Shown: one piece after another, positions 1 to 8,172 of the stretch
Position numbering within the stretch: the first letter of the stretch is position 1
How the letters are laid out: every line of letters starts with the position of its first letter
Origin: Pseudomonadales bacterium
GTDB taxonomy: Bacteria; Pseudomonadota; Gammaproteobacteria; Pseudomonadales; Pseudohongiellaceae
Length of the DNA stretch: 64,000 nucleotides
Reading direction: 5' to 3'
Assembly (NCBI GenBank): GCA_024234395.1
Contig: JACKOH010000001.1
Span: 248,001-312,000, forward strand
The notes under the pieces: generated by a model
Database searches by the model: none
Told to the model about the DNA's origin: nothing
Seen by the model: only the letters and a program-made list of their open reading frames with translations
Translations under genes and position numbers: made by a program

Positions 1-145
1 GGATGGACGGACTTATCACCCGTTTACTTAGGGTAGCCACTTCTACTTCTTTTGGGTTGCTGCCAAACAGGGCGCGATTAATGAACGGCAGGCCGAAAAC
101 GGCGGCTGTGATGAGGATGACCAGTAGTAGTTTTCTGGTGTTCAT
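1..145 (-). CDS. HlyD-type periplasmic adaptor (membrane fusion protein), N-terminal fragment
   Basis: Only the first 48 codons are in the window; the gene runs off the left edge. The ATG is at 145, with a GAGAGGAGAG-type ribosome binding site upstream on the minus strand. The product starts with a short positively charged stretch (MNTRKLLL) and one hydrophobic segment of about 15 residues, followed by KEVEVATLSKRVISPSI. The VATLSKRVI type of phrase is common at the start of adaptor subunits of RND or MacAB-like exporters, where the protein is anchored in the inner membrane and spans the periplasm. It lies about 100 nt downstream of the Yip1 gene on the same strand, so the two are probably cotranscribed. 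The family call rests on the N-terminus alone. Confidence 0.55.
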   Translation of the reverse strand, partial: MNTRKLLLVILITAAVFGLPFINRALFGSNPKEVEVATLSKRVISPSI

Positions 146-241
146 CCCGGCTTTACTCTCCTCTCGGTGCATTACCATTGCTCAGCAACGGCGTTCAGGC
201 TGGAATAGAAAGCCTGGATAAAGAAAATAACATACGCCACA

Positions 242-991
242 TCAGGTGAGCGCAAAATACGTCCAAACCCCGAAAATCAGCAGATAGGGTGCAAAAACTA
301 CCGTCACAGCGCGCGGCAGGGTAATTGCCAGCCAGCTTCGGCAGGCGGCTGTCAGCAGGCATAAGCTCCACAACTGAACAAGATTGACGGCAGCCAGTAC
401 CTGATTCAGAGACGGATTAGATGTTTGCATTCCGATGCTGTAAAAGCTGAGCGGATTCAGGTCAAAGTTACTCAACTGACCATCCGGATTGAGCAGGATT
501 GTGGCTGCCATGGCGAGTGAAAGAAACAGATTTGGCAGGCCGGCCCACGCTACCAGTGAAAACCACTGGCGGAAACGCAGGTCGAAACCGCCTAACGCCG
601 TAACCAGGCTTAGATAGGTGGATTGCAGCAGGTAAATTACCAGCATTGCCAGGGGGCTGCCCAGCATGCCAAGCACCGCCATACCGCGCTGTGAAAGCGC
701 CTGCATACCCTGTCGTGCTTCTTCGAGTTCGCTGCCCTGCAAGTCGGGCACTCGGGCGAGTGTGTCGTCGATATACCAGCTGAAATCGAGAATACTGAAG
801 TACCAGCCAGTCACCGCCATGCTGCTCAACAGAACCGCAAACAGGGGCAGGGCAAAGCTGGGATAGCTCCTGATCGATGCAAATGCCAGGGAGGGTGTGC
901 TGATGAGGTCGATGGCAAGTGTCAGTGCCTGGGGCCGGTCCGATTGGCTGCTATGCTGTGGAGAGGAGGGGGCAGTCATGACGTGATTCAA
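242..991 (-). CDS. Yip1-domain integral membrane protein
   Basis: The 249-residue product has a polar N-terminus of about 30 residues and then about five hydrophobic segments (roughly residues 45-70, 108-130, 140-165, 195-215 and 225-247). This is the layout of the Yip1/DUF1282 family, whose bacterial members have no firm biochemical role. The start is a TTG at 991 preceded by AGCAGG; an in-frame ATG at 979 lacks a visible ribosome binding site. It follows cbpM by only 7 nt and precedes the HlyD-type gene, so cbpA-cbpM-yip1-adaptor may be one transcript. Membrane location is well supported; the function is unknown. Confidence 0.7.
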   Translation of the reverse strand: MNHVMTAPSSPQHSSQSDRPQALTLAIDLISTPSLAFASIRSYPSFALPLFAVLLSSMAVTGWYFSILDFSWYIDDTLARVPDLQGSELEEARQGMQALSQRGMAVLGMLGSPLAMLVIYLLQSTYLSLVTALGGFDLRFRQWFSLVAWAGLPNLFLSLAMAATILLNPDGQLSNFDLNPLSFYSIGMQTSNPSLNQVLAAVNLVQLWSLCLLTAACRSWLAITLPRAVTVVFAPYLLIFGVWTYFALT

Positions 992-998
992 CAGCCTG

Positions 999-1313
999 CT
1001 ATTCGGTTAATGAGTCATCCACAAAACGGGACAGCCGACGTCGAAGTATCCGGTTTTCCCGGCGTAGTTGCTCTCGCTCATCCAGCAATTCAGTAACCAG
1101 TGCGACACCGGACCAGTCCAGTTCCAGGTCCCGGTGCAGGCGCATGGCCCGTTGCATTGAGGAAAGCATCTCCAGGTCGAATGTCCATTCCGCCGGCCTT
1201 GGACCGACCGGAGAGACAATGCCGTATTCCACCAGTTCGACACAGAGACTCTCACTCACCTGCAGACGGTGACAGACATCGGTCAATGTAAAGGATACGT
1301 GGTACTCGGTCAC
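999..1313 (-). CDS. cbpM: Chaperone modulator CbpM
   Basis: This small protein of 104 residues begins at a GTG (1313) right after the cbpA stop, with GGGGAG about 7 nt upstream inside the cbpA 3' end; a longer reading frame from 1373 would overlap cbpA deeply and is not needed. CbpM binds the J domain of CbpA and blocks its work with DnaK. The product has the expected helix-turn-helix-like N-terminal part (TLTDVCHRLQVS), a central acidic helix and a C-terminal coiled region rich in Arg and Glu (EREQLRRENRILRRRL). The position directly behind cbpA is the usual one and makes the assignment firm. Confidence 0.88.
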   Translation of the reverse strand: MTEYHVSFTLTDVCHRLQVSESLCVELVEYGIVSPVGPRPAEWTFDLEMLSSMQRAMRLHRDLELDWSGVALVTELLDEREQLRRENRILRRRLSRFVDDSLTE

Positions 1314-1315
1314 AA

Positions 1316-2272
1316 TCAGCTCCCCAGGTTTTTTCTTGGATTGAAGTCGGCCTGGTCGGCCAGTTGTTGCCACAGTTTCCGGTCTTTCTCGCTGGACCTG
1401 TCAGGCATCACCACTTTGAGAATAACATACAGGTCACCCGGACTTTCCTTGCCTGGCAGTCCTCTGCCTTTGACCCGCAATCTGGTGCCGGTCTGGCTGT
1501 CAGGTTTGATGGTCAGACTGATCTTGCCCGTCAACGTGGGAACTGTCACCGAGGCACCCAGGGCAGCTTCCCAGGGTGAAACGGGGAGGGTCAGGTTCAG
1601 GTCATTGCCAACCACATCATAAAGCGGGTGCGGAACCAGCCGGATGCGCAGATACAGATCCCCGGCGGGACCGTCTCCAAATCCCGGGCCACCCTGGTTG
1701 CGCAGCCGGATTCGCTCGCCGTCGGTAACACCTTTGGGAATCTTGACGCGCAGAGTTTTTTTAACATCTTCCAGGCGCCCGGATTCGTCGTAATGAGGAA
1801 GTCGGTACTCGATGGTTTTCGCTTCTTCCCTGAGCGTATCCTCGAGAAATACGGGCATTTCGATTTCCACATCCCGACCACGGGTGGAATAAAAATCCTC
1901 AGACCCTGCAAAACCCCGGCTGCCACGTTTGGCACCGGCAAAGCCGGCGCCGAAGATGGTTTCGAAAAAGTCCGAAAAATCACCCTGCTGGGACGCTCCA
2001 CCCGTTCCTGAAAATCCCTCCCAGCCGGGCGGCGGAGTAAAGCTTTCCCCTTTGCGTCCATAGCGCCGCAACTGGTCATACTCGGCGCGTCTGGTATCAT
2101 CGCCAAGAACTTCATAAGCTTCCGAGACCTCTTTGAAACGGTTCTCGGCGTCGTGTTCCGAACTGACGTCCGGGTGGTATTTGCGCGCCAGGCGACGGTA
2201 GGCCTTCTTGATAGCCTGCTTGTCATCATCGGGTTTTACCCCGAGAATGTCGTAGTAGTCTTTAAATTCCAT
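1316..2272 (-). CDS. cbpA: Curved DNA-binding J-domain co-chaperone CbpA
   Basis: This 318-residue DnaJ-family co-chaperone stimulates DnaK and binds curved DNA. A J domain fills residues 1-70 with the HPD motif in KYHPDVS. It is followed by a Gly/Phe-rich linker (about 75-130) and two beta-sandwich C-terminal substrate-binding domains, while the four-Cys zinc centre of DnaJ is absent. Length and layout match CbpA rather than DnaJ. cbpM follows with only 2 nt between its start and the cbpA stop, so the chaperone and its inhibitor are translationally coupled. The start ATG at 2272 faces the MATE gene across a 139-nt divergent promoter region. Confidence 0.93.
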   Translation of the reverse strand: MEFKDYYDILGVKPDDDKQAIKKAYRRLARKYHPDVSSEHDAENRFKEVSEAYEVLGDDTRRAEYDQLRRYGRKGESFTPPPGWEGFSGTGGASQQGDFSDFFETIFGAGFAGAKRGSRGFAGSEDFYSTRGRDVEIEMPVFLEDTLREEAKTIEYRLPHYDESGRLEDVKKTLRVKIPKGVTDGERIRLRNQGGPGFGDGPAGDLYLRIRLVPHPLYDVVGNDLNLTLPVSPWEAALGASVTVPTLTGKISLTIKPDSQTGTRLRVKGRGLPGKESPGDLYVILKVVMPDRSSEKDRKLWQQLADQADFNPRKNLGS

Positions 2273-2338
2273 TCCAGCTTCCCGCTGACAGTCCAGTGCT
2301 GCCTGCCGCCGTTATCGAGTCGACCGGCTCCGCCTATG

Positions 2339-2368
2339 GTAGGTAACAAGCACGTAGGTAACAAGCAG
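2339..2368. repeat. Two tandem 15-bp direct repeats between cbpA and the MATE gene
   Basis: GTAGGTAACAAGCAC at 2339-2353 is followed at once by GTAGGTAACAAGCAG at 2354-2368, 14 of 15 bases identical. They lie in the 139-nt divergent intergenic region, 44 nt before the MATE start. Their spacing of 1.5 helical turns would allow tandem binding of a regulator, but no known operator is recognised. A local slippage duplication is equally possible. Confidence 0.6.
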
Positions 2369-2411
2369 CTTCTCATCAACCGGAATATGATGTCATGGAA
2401 GGTCAAATTCA

Positions 2412-3740
2412 ATGACCACCACCGAGCCAGTCAGTTACGGCCTGATTATTCGTCGTGCCTGGCCGTTGATTCTGGCTAACTGCTCGGTACCGTTGCTGGG
2501 GCTGGCTGATACTGCAGTGCTTGGTAATCTCGGCAGCCTGTATGACCTCGGCGCAATTGCGCTGGGTGCCCTGATCTTCAGTTTCGTCTACTGGGGATTT
2601 GGCTTTCTGCGCATGGGCACAACCGGTTTCATTGCCCAGGCTGACGGTCGCCAGGACCCGGCCGAGGTACGTGCCGTCATGATTCGCTCTCTGGTACTGG
2701 CAACGGCACTGGGAATTCTGCTGACCTTACTGCAGGTACCGCTGGCTGGAGTCGCCTTCAACTTATTGGGCGGCAGCGAACAGGTCGAGGCAATTGCCCG
2801 CAGTTATTTCCTGCTGCGCATCTGGGGCGCGCCGGCGACGCTGGGAACTTTCGTGCTGGTCGGAGTGCTGATCGGACTGGGGGAAAGCAAGCGGTTGTTA
2901 CTGGTGCAGCTGTTTCTCAATCTGCTGAATATTGCACTGGATCTCTACTTCGCCGGTTACCTGCGGCTCGGCGCCCAGGGTGTTGCCATGGGTACGCTGG
3001 TGGCCGAATGGAGCGCGTTTGGATTTGCCCTGTGGCTGGTGGTCAGGTTGTTGCACAAACAACACCGGGACAGCGAGAAATTTCTGGTTCCTGACCGGCT
3101 GGGAGACGCTAAGCGCATGCTGGCCATCCTGTCAGCCAATACCGACATTATGATCCGGACGGTAGTGCTGGTGTTTTCCTTTGCCTGGTTTACCAACCAG
3201 AGCGCCAGGTTTGGAGACGTGGTCCTGGCGGCCAACCACATACTTCTGCAACTGGTGTCGTTTTCCGCATTCTTTCTGGACGGTTTTGCGTTTGTCGGAG
3301 AGTCGCTGGTAGGCAGGGCGACAGGAGCCGGCAATGGCAGACTTTTTGATCTGGCTGTCCGGCGCACCACCGTGCTGGCATTCGCCACTGCCCTGGTGCT
3401 GGCAACACTGGTGGCGACCGGAGGCAACCAGTTAATTGCGGATCTGACCGATATCGCCCTGGTACAGATCGCGGCCATGGATATGCTGTACCTGGCAGTC
3501 ATTTACATTCTGGTCTCGTTCGCCGCGTTCCAGCTGGACGGAATTTTCATCGGTGCGACCCGTACGGTGCAGATGCGCAATGCGTCGCTGGCCGCGGGAC
3601 TGATTTTCCTGCTGGGCTGGTGGCTGCTCAGCAGCCGGTACGGGATCACCGGACTGTGGTTGTCCTTTATACTCTATGTCTGCGCGCGGGCCTTGACCCT
3701 GCTTTTGTATTTTCCCGGGCTGAGAAAATCAATCCACTGA
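2412..3740 (+). CDS. MATE-family efflux transporter (DinF-like)
   Basis: The 442-residue product has about twelve hydrophobic segments in two halves, with the family signature near the N-terminus: a helix ending PLLGLADTAVLGNLGS, then a segment ending GFLRMGTTGFIAQADG. These are typical of the DinF branch of MATE exporters, which expel cationic drugs or metabolites against a sodium or proton gradient in the inner membrane. The ATG at 2412 is the first good start. The 3' end overlaps the convergent DUF3301 gene by 12 nt. The substrate cannot be told from sequence. Confidence 0.88.
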   Translation: MTTTEPVSYGLIIRRAWPLILANCSVPLLGLADTAVLGNLGSLYDLGAIALGALIFSFVYWGFGFLRMGTTGFIAQADGRQDPAEVRAVMIRSLVLATALGILLTLLQVPLAGVAFNLLGGSEQVEAIARSYFLLRIWGAPATLGTFVLVGVLIGLGESKRLLLVQLFLNLLNIALDLYFAGYLRLGAQGVAMGTLVAEWSAFGFALWLVVRLLHKQHRDSEKFLVPDRLGDAKRMLAILSANTDIMIRTVVLVFSFAWFTNQSARFGDVVLAANHILLQLVSFSAFFLDGFAFVGESLVGRATGAGNGRLFDLAVRRTTVLAFATALVLATLVATGGNQLIADLTDIALVQIAAMDMLYLAVIYILVSFAAFQLDGIFIGATRTVQMRNASLAAGLIFLLGWWLLSSRYGITGLWLSFILYVCARALTLLLYFPGLRKSIH

Positions 3741-4085
3741 GTGGCCGATACTGTCCGTGTCCCCGGAGTCGGGAAGAACATGCGGTTCGAGTTCGATCTG
3801 CCGTGGCCGGCGGCCGATCATGACAATCAGTCCCTGATAGCGGACCTGACCCGTTGACGAGAATTCGAAGCGGTACTTGCGGCGCAGGCAGACTCCGCCC
3901 GTCTCGTCCCTTACTGGAAATACACCCTTGATCACCATCGACTGATCCAGCAACTGCAATCCCAGCCGCTGGCAATGCGCACCGGCAAGTTTCAGTGCCT
4001 CGTTCTTGACTAAGTCGCTGTGCCACCAGAATACCGCTACTCCGGCGAGCACTGTAAACCAGATGAGCAGGGAAAGATTAAGCAT
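3729..4085 (-). CDS. DUF3301 single-pass membrane protein
   Basis: The 118-residue product has one N-terminal membrane helix (about residues 3-22, ending VAVFWWHSD) and then the family motif with an early CQRLGLQLLDQSM and a later LRRKYRFEFSSTG segment. This matches the DUF3301 family, found widely in gammaproteobacteria and without known function. It lies 84 nt downstream of the FabH-like gene on the same strand and is probably in its transcript. Its last 12 nt overlap the end of the convergent MATE gene. Confidence 0.8.
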   Translation of the reverse strand: MLNLSLLIWFTVLAGVAVFWWHSDLVKNEALKLAGAHCQRLGLQLLDQSMVIKGVFPVRDETGGVCLRRKYRFEFSSTGQVRYQGLIVMIGRRPRQIELEPHVLPDSGDTDSIGHSVD

Positions 4086-4169
4086 GCTTCTATATCGCTC
4101 AGCGAGGCCGGAAGGCGCCTGGCTGTCCTGGTGTGCGCAACCGTGCAGGGACCCGCCGCTAACGGAGAG

Positions 4170-5252
4170 TCAGGCTGACCGGTGGGCAAGGTAACGTCGG
4201 ATGTGGGGTTCCAGTATTTCCAGCGCAGTCTGATCACAGGGAGGCAGGGTGGCGTCGCTGGTTTTAAGTGGAACCACCCCATCTCCCCATTTTACCAGAC
4301 CCGCTCCCCAGGTCAGTCCCGCACCGAACGATGCCATCAGAACATAGTCGCGTGGTTTGATCCGCTGCTCTTCCAGTGCCTCGGTCAGTGCGACGGGGAT
4401 AGTCCCGGCTGAGGTATTGCCGTACTTGTGGACGTTGACCATGACTTTTTCTTCAGGAATATCGAGACGCCTGGCCAGGGCATCGAGGATCCGCTTGTTT
4501 GCCTGGTGAGGTACCACCAGATCGACGTCCTGCACGCCCAGACCGGTCTTTTCCAATACATCCTGGCAGGCCTGAGCCATACTTTTCACCGCGCGCCGGA
4601 ATACTTCCTGACCATCGAAGTTCCAGCCCACATAGAGGAACTCCTTGTCCAGCCGGCTATAGCTGCTGCCCAGATTGGTAATCTGAATGGCATACTTGGC
4701 ATCGGCTTCACAGCCGATGCTGGCCGCCAGCAAACCGGTCTCCTCCTGACAGGCTTCCAGTACGACCGCACCGCAGGCATCGCCGAACAGAACGGCAACG
4801 TCACGCCGTGACCAGTCCATGTAGTGGCTGATGTATTCCCCGCCGATGACCAGTATTTTGCTGTGGGCACCGGCCTTGATCAGGTTGCTGCCGATATGCA
4901 GACCGTAAAGGAAGCCGGTACAGGCGGTATTGAGATCGATTGCCGCGGCGTGCCGCGCGCCCAGTGCGTCCTGAATGATCGACGCGGTGTTGGGGCAGAG
5001 CGAGTCCACGGTCAGGCTGCCCACCAGAATCAGATCGAGTTCGCCGGGATCCAGGTCGGCGGCAGCCAGCGCATGGCGGGCGGCAACCACAGCCATGTCG
5101 GAAAAATTACAGTGGCAGATTCGACGCTCCCGGATTCCGGTCCGGGAGGTAATCCATTCGTCCGAGGTATCCATGAATGTTTCCAGGTCTGCGTTGCTCA
5201 GTACGGCCGGCGGGATACACTTGCCCCAGCCCGTTATCTGCGCAAACTGCAT
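4170..5252 (-). CDS. 3-oxoacyl-ACP synthase III family protein (FabH-like)
   Basis: The product condenses acyl-CoA with malonyl-ACP or a related acceptor in fatty-acid or specialised lipid synthesis. With the start at 5252 (GGGGAG 7 nt upstream) it has 360 residues. The FabH triad is complete: Cys111 in NTACTGF, His249 in VVPHQANKRI and Asn279 in KYGNTSAG. It is longer than housekeeping FabH (about 320 residues) because of an extra C-terminal tail of about 35 residues. No other fab genes adjoin it, so it is probably a second, dedicated KAS III rather than the main initiator enzyme. Confidence 0.85.
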   Translation of the reverse strand: MQFAQITGWGKCIPPAVLSNADLETFMDTSDEWITSRTGIRERRICHCNFSDMAVVAARHALAAADLDPGELDLILVGSLTVDSLCPNTASIIQDALGARHAAAIDLNTACTGFLYGLHIGSNLIKAGAHSKILVIGGEYISHYMDWSRRDVAVLFGDACGAVVLEACQEETGLLAASIGCEADAKYAIQITNLGSSYSRLDKEFLYVGWNFDGQEVFRRAVKSMAQACQDVLEKTGLGVQDVDLVVPHQANKRILDALARRLDIPEEKVMVNVHKYGNTSAGTIPVALTEALEEQRIKPRDYVLMASFGAGLTWGAGLVKWGDGVVPLKTSDATLPPCDQTALEILEPHIRRYLAHRSA

Positions 5253-5393
5253 AGTCTTACTCCCCATTCGCCCCGGCATTCTTTATCATGATGCTTGATG
5301 TGCTTAATTAATCGAGGATACTGTATTTTCAGGGAATTCGGTAGTCACACGATCCGCCGGAGCGGATGGTGGGAAAGGCTGCGCCTGCACGCG

Positions 5394-6203
5394 ATGCGCG
5401 GCGTCCTGCTGGCCGGATTGTTGTTATTGTGGGGTGGTGCCGCCTGGGCGGCCGGTCCTGAATTCGACCACGACCATACGCGTTGGAACCAGTTGTTAAG
5501 CCGTCACGTCTGGATGTTGGAGGAGGGCAGGCAAAGTCAGGTGGACTATGCCGGCCTGCTGGAAGAGCACGACAGTCTTCGCCTCTATCTCGAGGAACTC
5601 GCGGCGGTCGACAGACCCCGATTCGATGGCTGGTCGGAGCAGCAGCGGCTGGCATTTCTGATCAACGCCTACAATGCCTGGACCGTGGAACTGATTCTGG
5701 GTGAATATCCTGATCTGGACTCCATCCGGGATCTCGGCTCGTTGTTCCGCTCACCCTGGTCACGCCGCATCGTGAACCTGTTCGGTGAAAGCTTGTCACT
5801 GGACTATGTCGAACACAGACTGATCAGGGGCGCGCAGGGATTCGGGGAGCCACGCATTCATTTTGCCGTCAATTGCGCCAGTATCGGCTGCCCGGCCTTG
5901 CGGCCGGAAGCCTTCGTTGGTGAACGTCTTGAGGAACAGTTGGAAAACGCGACCCGCCTGTTTCTTGCCGATCCTTCCCGCAACCGATTGCAGGGCGACA
6001 CCCTGTGGGTTTCAGAACTGTTTGACTGGTACGCCGAGGATTTCCGGCAGGGGTGGCGTGGAATTCGGTCGGTTTCCCAGTTTCTCGCCCGCTATCGCGA
6101 TGCCATGCAATTGCCCGCCGGGGTGAGCCGGGATCTGGCGCAGGACCGGGTTCGAATCCGCTACCTGGACTACGACTGGCGACTCAATGACCTGACACCC
6201 TAG
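5394..6203 (+). CDS. Exported DUF547 protein
   Basis: From the ATG at 5394 the product has 269 residues beginning with a clear signal peptide (MRGVLLAGLLLLWGGAAWA, cleavage after AWA). The rest is a DUF547 domain: QQRLAFLINAYNAWTVELIL, then a segment with HFAVNCASIGCPALRPEAF holding the conserved Cys pair, and a DYDWRLN end. DUF547 has been noted to resemble cysteine-peptidase or transglutaminase-like folds, but its activity is not established. A longer reading frame starts at 5295 without any better ribosome binding site, so the signal-peptide start is preferred. Location is probably periplasmic. Confidence 0.75.
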   Translation: MRGVLLAGLLLLWGGAAWAAGPEFDHDHTRWNQLLSRHVWMLEEGRQSQVDYAGLLEEHDSLRLYLEELAAVDRPRFDGWSEQQRLAFLINAYNAWTVELILGEYPDLDSIRDLGSLFRSPWSRRIVNLFGESLSLDYVEHRLIRGAQGFGEPRIHFAVNCASIGCPALRPEAFVGERLEEQLENATRLFLADPSRNRLQGDTLWVSELFDWYAEDFRQGWRGIRSVSQFLARYRDAMQLPAGVSRDLAQDRVRIRYLDYDWRLNDLTP

Positions 6204-6260
6204 ACCTGGCTCCCTGGAGTTTACCCCTGAGCCTGGAAGGTGTCACAGGCATGGTCATGG

Positions 6261-6289
6261 TTTTGCCTCACCCGTCCTTGTGCTAGACT
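6261..6289 (+). promoter_or_regulatory. Putative sigma-70 promoter of selC
   Basis: TTTTGC (6261-6266) and TAGACT (6284-6289) are 17 bp apart, and the -10 box is extended by an upstream TG (TGCTAGACT). The predicted start point falls at about 6295-6297, at the very first base of the tRNA, so there would be almost no leader to remove. The call rests on consensus matching only. Confidence 0.5.
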
Positions 6290-6296
6290 CGATGGC

Positions 6297-6392
6297 GGAA
6301 GAGCGTCATCCCCGGTGGGGTGCCCGGACTTCAAACCCGGTGAGATCCGACACAAACGGGTCTGGTGGGTTCGACTCCTGCCTCTTCCGCCA
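6297..6392 (+). tRNA. selC: tRNA-Sec (anticodon UCA)
   Basis: This 96-nt RNA inserts selenocysteine at UGA codons. It has the enlarged class II shape: a 6-bp D stem (CATCCC/GGGGTG), the anticodon loop CTTCAAA with UCA at 6331-6333, a 7-bp variable stem (AGATCCG/CGGGTCT), the TTCGACT loop at 6370-6376 and an encoded GCCA end. It aligns along its length with E. coli selC. Two oddities stand out. The 3' strand between T loop and discriminator is 12 nt instead of 13, so acceptor plus T stem make 12 layers (7+5, or 8+4 with a C-C mismatch). The closing pair of the anticodon stem is A-C. Confidence 0.93.
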
Positions 6393-6419
6393 TCACCTCC
6401 TCGTATTCAGGATATTGCA

Positions 6420-7175
6420 ATGACTTACTGTGTTGCCGTCTCGGTCAACGACGGCCTTGTGTTCTGTTCCGATTCGCGCACCAATGCCGGGATCGACCAG
6501 ATCAGTACCTACAGCAAGATGTTTCGCTTCGGGATCGATGGTCAGCGCCAGTTCGTGGTTTTGTCAGCTGGCAACCTGGCCACCACCCAGGCCACCATTG
6601 CCCAGATTAAACTGGATATCAAGCAGAATTCAGAGGTCAACCTGCTCAACGTGGCAAACCTGTTCGAGGCGTCCGACTACCTGGGCGATGTGAGTCTTGT
6701 GCAACAGCGGAAACACGGTGGCGGAAATGGTTTCGAAGCGAGTTTTATTATCGGCGGCCAGATTGCCGGCTATAAACACGAAGCGATCCTGGTGTACCCG
6801 GAAGGCAACCATATCACTACTTCGGACGATACTCCCTATCTGCAGATCGGCGAGAGTAAATACGGCAAACCGATTCTGGACCGGATTCTGAAGCCGAAGT
6901 TGAATCTTGATACCTGCGCCCTGTGTGCCCTGGTATCCATGGACTCAACCATGCGCAGTAACCTGACTGTGGGTCCGCCCGTGGAAGTGCTCGTGTATCG
7001 GACCGACAGCCTGATTCTCGACGGCCATCATCGCTTTTCCGGCGACAGCGAGTTCCTGCGGCAGATCGGTAAAGCCTGGGATGAGAGGCTCAAGGATGCG
7101 TTCCGTCAGATGCCTCCGCTGGCCTGGGCAGCTAGCTGGGATTCACCAGCGAATGAACAAAACGAATCTTCCTGA
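6420..7175 (+). CDS. Anbu proteasome-related peptidase
   Basis: Anbu is a bacterial relative of the proteasome beta subunit and HslV that assembles into open ring- or helix-like particles. With ATG at 6420 (AGGA 8 nt upstream) the 251-residue product starts Met-Thr, so removal of Met exposes the Thr nucleophile. The Ntn-hydrolase layout follows: TYCVAVSVNDGLVFCSDSRTN with the conserved Asp, and Lys in YSKMF about 32 residues after the Thr. Anbu genes normally travel with ATP-grasp (COG2308) and alpha-E genes, both present just downstream but on the other strand. The start is only 27 nt after the tRNA-Sec end, and the 3' end overlaps the convergent metallopeptidase gene by 44 nt. Confidence 0.88.
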   Translation: MTYCVAVSVNDGLVFCSDSRTNAGIDQISTYSKMFRFGIDGQRQFVVLSAGNLATTQATIAQIKLDIKQNSEVNLLNVANLFEASDYLGDVSLVQQRKHGGGNGFEASFIIGGQIAGYKHEAILVYPEGNHITTSDDTPYLQIGESKYGKPILDRILKPKLNLDTCALCALVSMDSTMRSNLTVGPPVEVLVYRTDSLILDGHHRFSGDSEFLRQIGKAWDERLKDAFRQMPPLAWAASWDSPANEQNESS

Positions 7176-8154
7176 GAGTCAGGTCTGACAGAATAAACGG
7201 ATAGGCGTCGCCCATACCCATACTGCGGTTCAGCGCATTCAACATCAGCGTCAGGTCACCCCAGCGGGCCAGCATGCTGTCGATGGTACTGCGATCCGCG
7301 TCCCCCTGCGAATTCCTGATGTTGAATGCCTCTGCCGTTTCCAGTGTATCGATCATGTGCAGATAATGCGCCCAGCATTCAGCCCAGTCTTCCAGAGGAT
7401 GCGATTGCGCATAGTGGCTGATCATGCGCGGGTCGCGGGTCATGCTGTCCCGATTGGCGTAATAATTGTCCATGGCCTGCTGATAGTCGGCTGTCTCATC
7501 GCCGAACAGATCCCGGAATCCCGCCCTGGACTGATCGTTGTTGATCAGTTTCCAGAAATAATAGTGCCCGCTCTCGTGACGGAAATGCCCGAGCAGGGTG
7601 CGGTAGGATTCGCCGAGAGACTGGCGTGCCTGTTCGCGTTTGACGCTGTCGGCTTCTGCGATATTGACAGTAATCAGACCGTTCATGTGGCCGGTCAGGA
7701 CCAGTTCATTTTCTACATTGGGATTGCTTGATTTATCCTCGATGAATTCAAATGCAAGTCCGCCTTCGGGGTCGTTCTCCTTGTTCACCACCGGCAGGCC
7801 CACTGTCAACAGCGTATACAATAATTTGCGTTTGGCCTGTTCCATCCGTGCCCACCAGTCTCTCCTATCCGGTGCCAGCAGATTGGGGATCATGTGATTG
7901 AGGCTGCAGGAAAGGCAGAAATCGTTGTCTGTCGTTGTGACCAGCCAGTTGCAGACACCGTAATCGATATCATTTTTGCAGAGTCGGACTTTATTCCCTT
8001 CGGTATCGGTTCCGGATCCGGTACGCGGGTTGAAAACGGTCAGGGTCAGGATGCGGTTCTGAAGTGGATCGTAGGCCAGTCTGCGCAGGCAGCTCAGGCA
8101 ATAGTCATTTTCAAAATAGACTGTCTGGCCGCAGGCACACTCGAAGTTCTTCAT
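7132..8154 (-). CDS. Putative zinc-binding metallopeptidase (COG4307 / Peptidase_Mx type)
   Basis: The 340-residue product has two cysteine clusters that look like zinc ribbons (Cys6, 8, 19, 22 and Cys59, 68, 80, 83) and then a metallopeptidase motif, HESGHYYFW, with His193, Glu194 and His197. A long C-terminal helical part follows. This pattern matches the putative zinc-binding metallopeptidase family often found beside ATP-grasp/alpha-E genes. It is the last gene of the operon ATP-grasp, alpha-E, peptidase (18-nt gap). Its end overlaps the convergent Anbu gene by 44 nt. Protease activity is predicted from the motif and not known. Confidence 0.8.
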   Translation of the reverse strand: MKNFECACGQTVYFENDYCLSCLRRLAYDPLQNRILTLTVFNPRTGSGTDTEGNKVRLCKNDIDYGVCNWLVTTTDNDFCLSCSLNHMIPNLLAPDRRDWWARMEQAKRKLLYTLLTVGLPVVNKENDPEGGLAFEFIEDKSSNPNVENELVLTGHMNGLITVNIAEADSVKREQARQSLGESYRTLLGHFRHESGHYYFWKLINNDQSRAGFRDLFGDETADYQQAMDNYYANRDSMTRDPRMISHYAQSHPLEDWAECWAHYLHMIDTLETAEAFNIRNSQGDADRSTIDSMLARWGDLTLMLNALNRSMGMGDAYPFILSDLTLRKIRFVHSLVNPS

Positions 8155-8172
8155 GGTGAAAAGCGTAACGGC

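Noticed and set aside
3..221. Plus-strand frame of 72 codons at the left edge
   Set aside because: It is the shadow of the start of the HlyD-type gene on the minus strand, which has a ribosome binding site and a sensible N-terminus.
989..1005. Further copy of the CAACAGGCTG repeat end near 990
   Set aside because: The sequence there is CAACAGCCTGCTA, a different and unpaired string, with no second end nearby.
5295..5393. N-terminal extension of the DUF547 protein from 5295
   Set aside because: It would hide the signal peptide behind 33 basic residues and has no better ribosome binding site.
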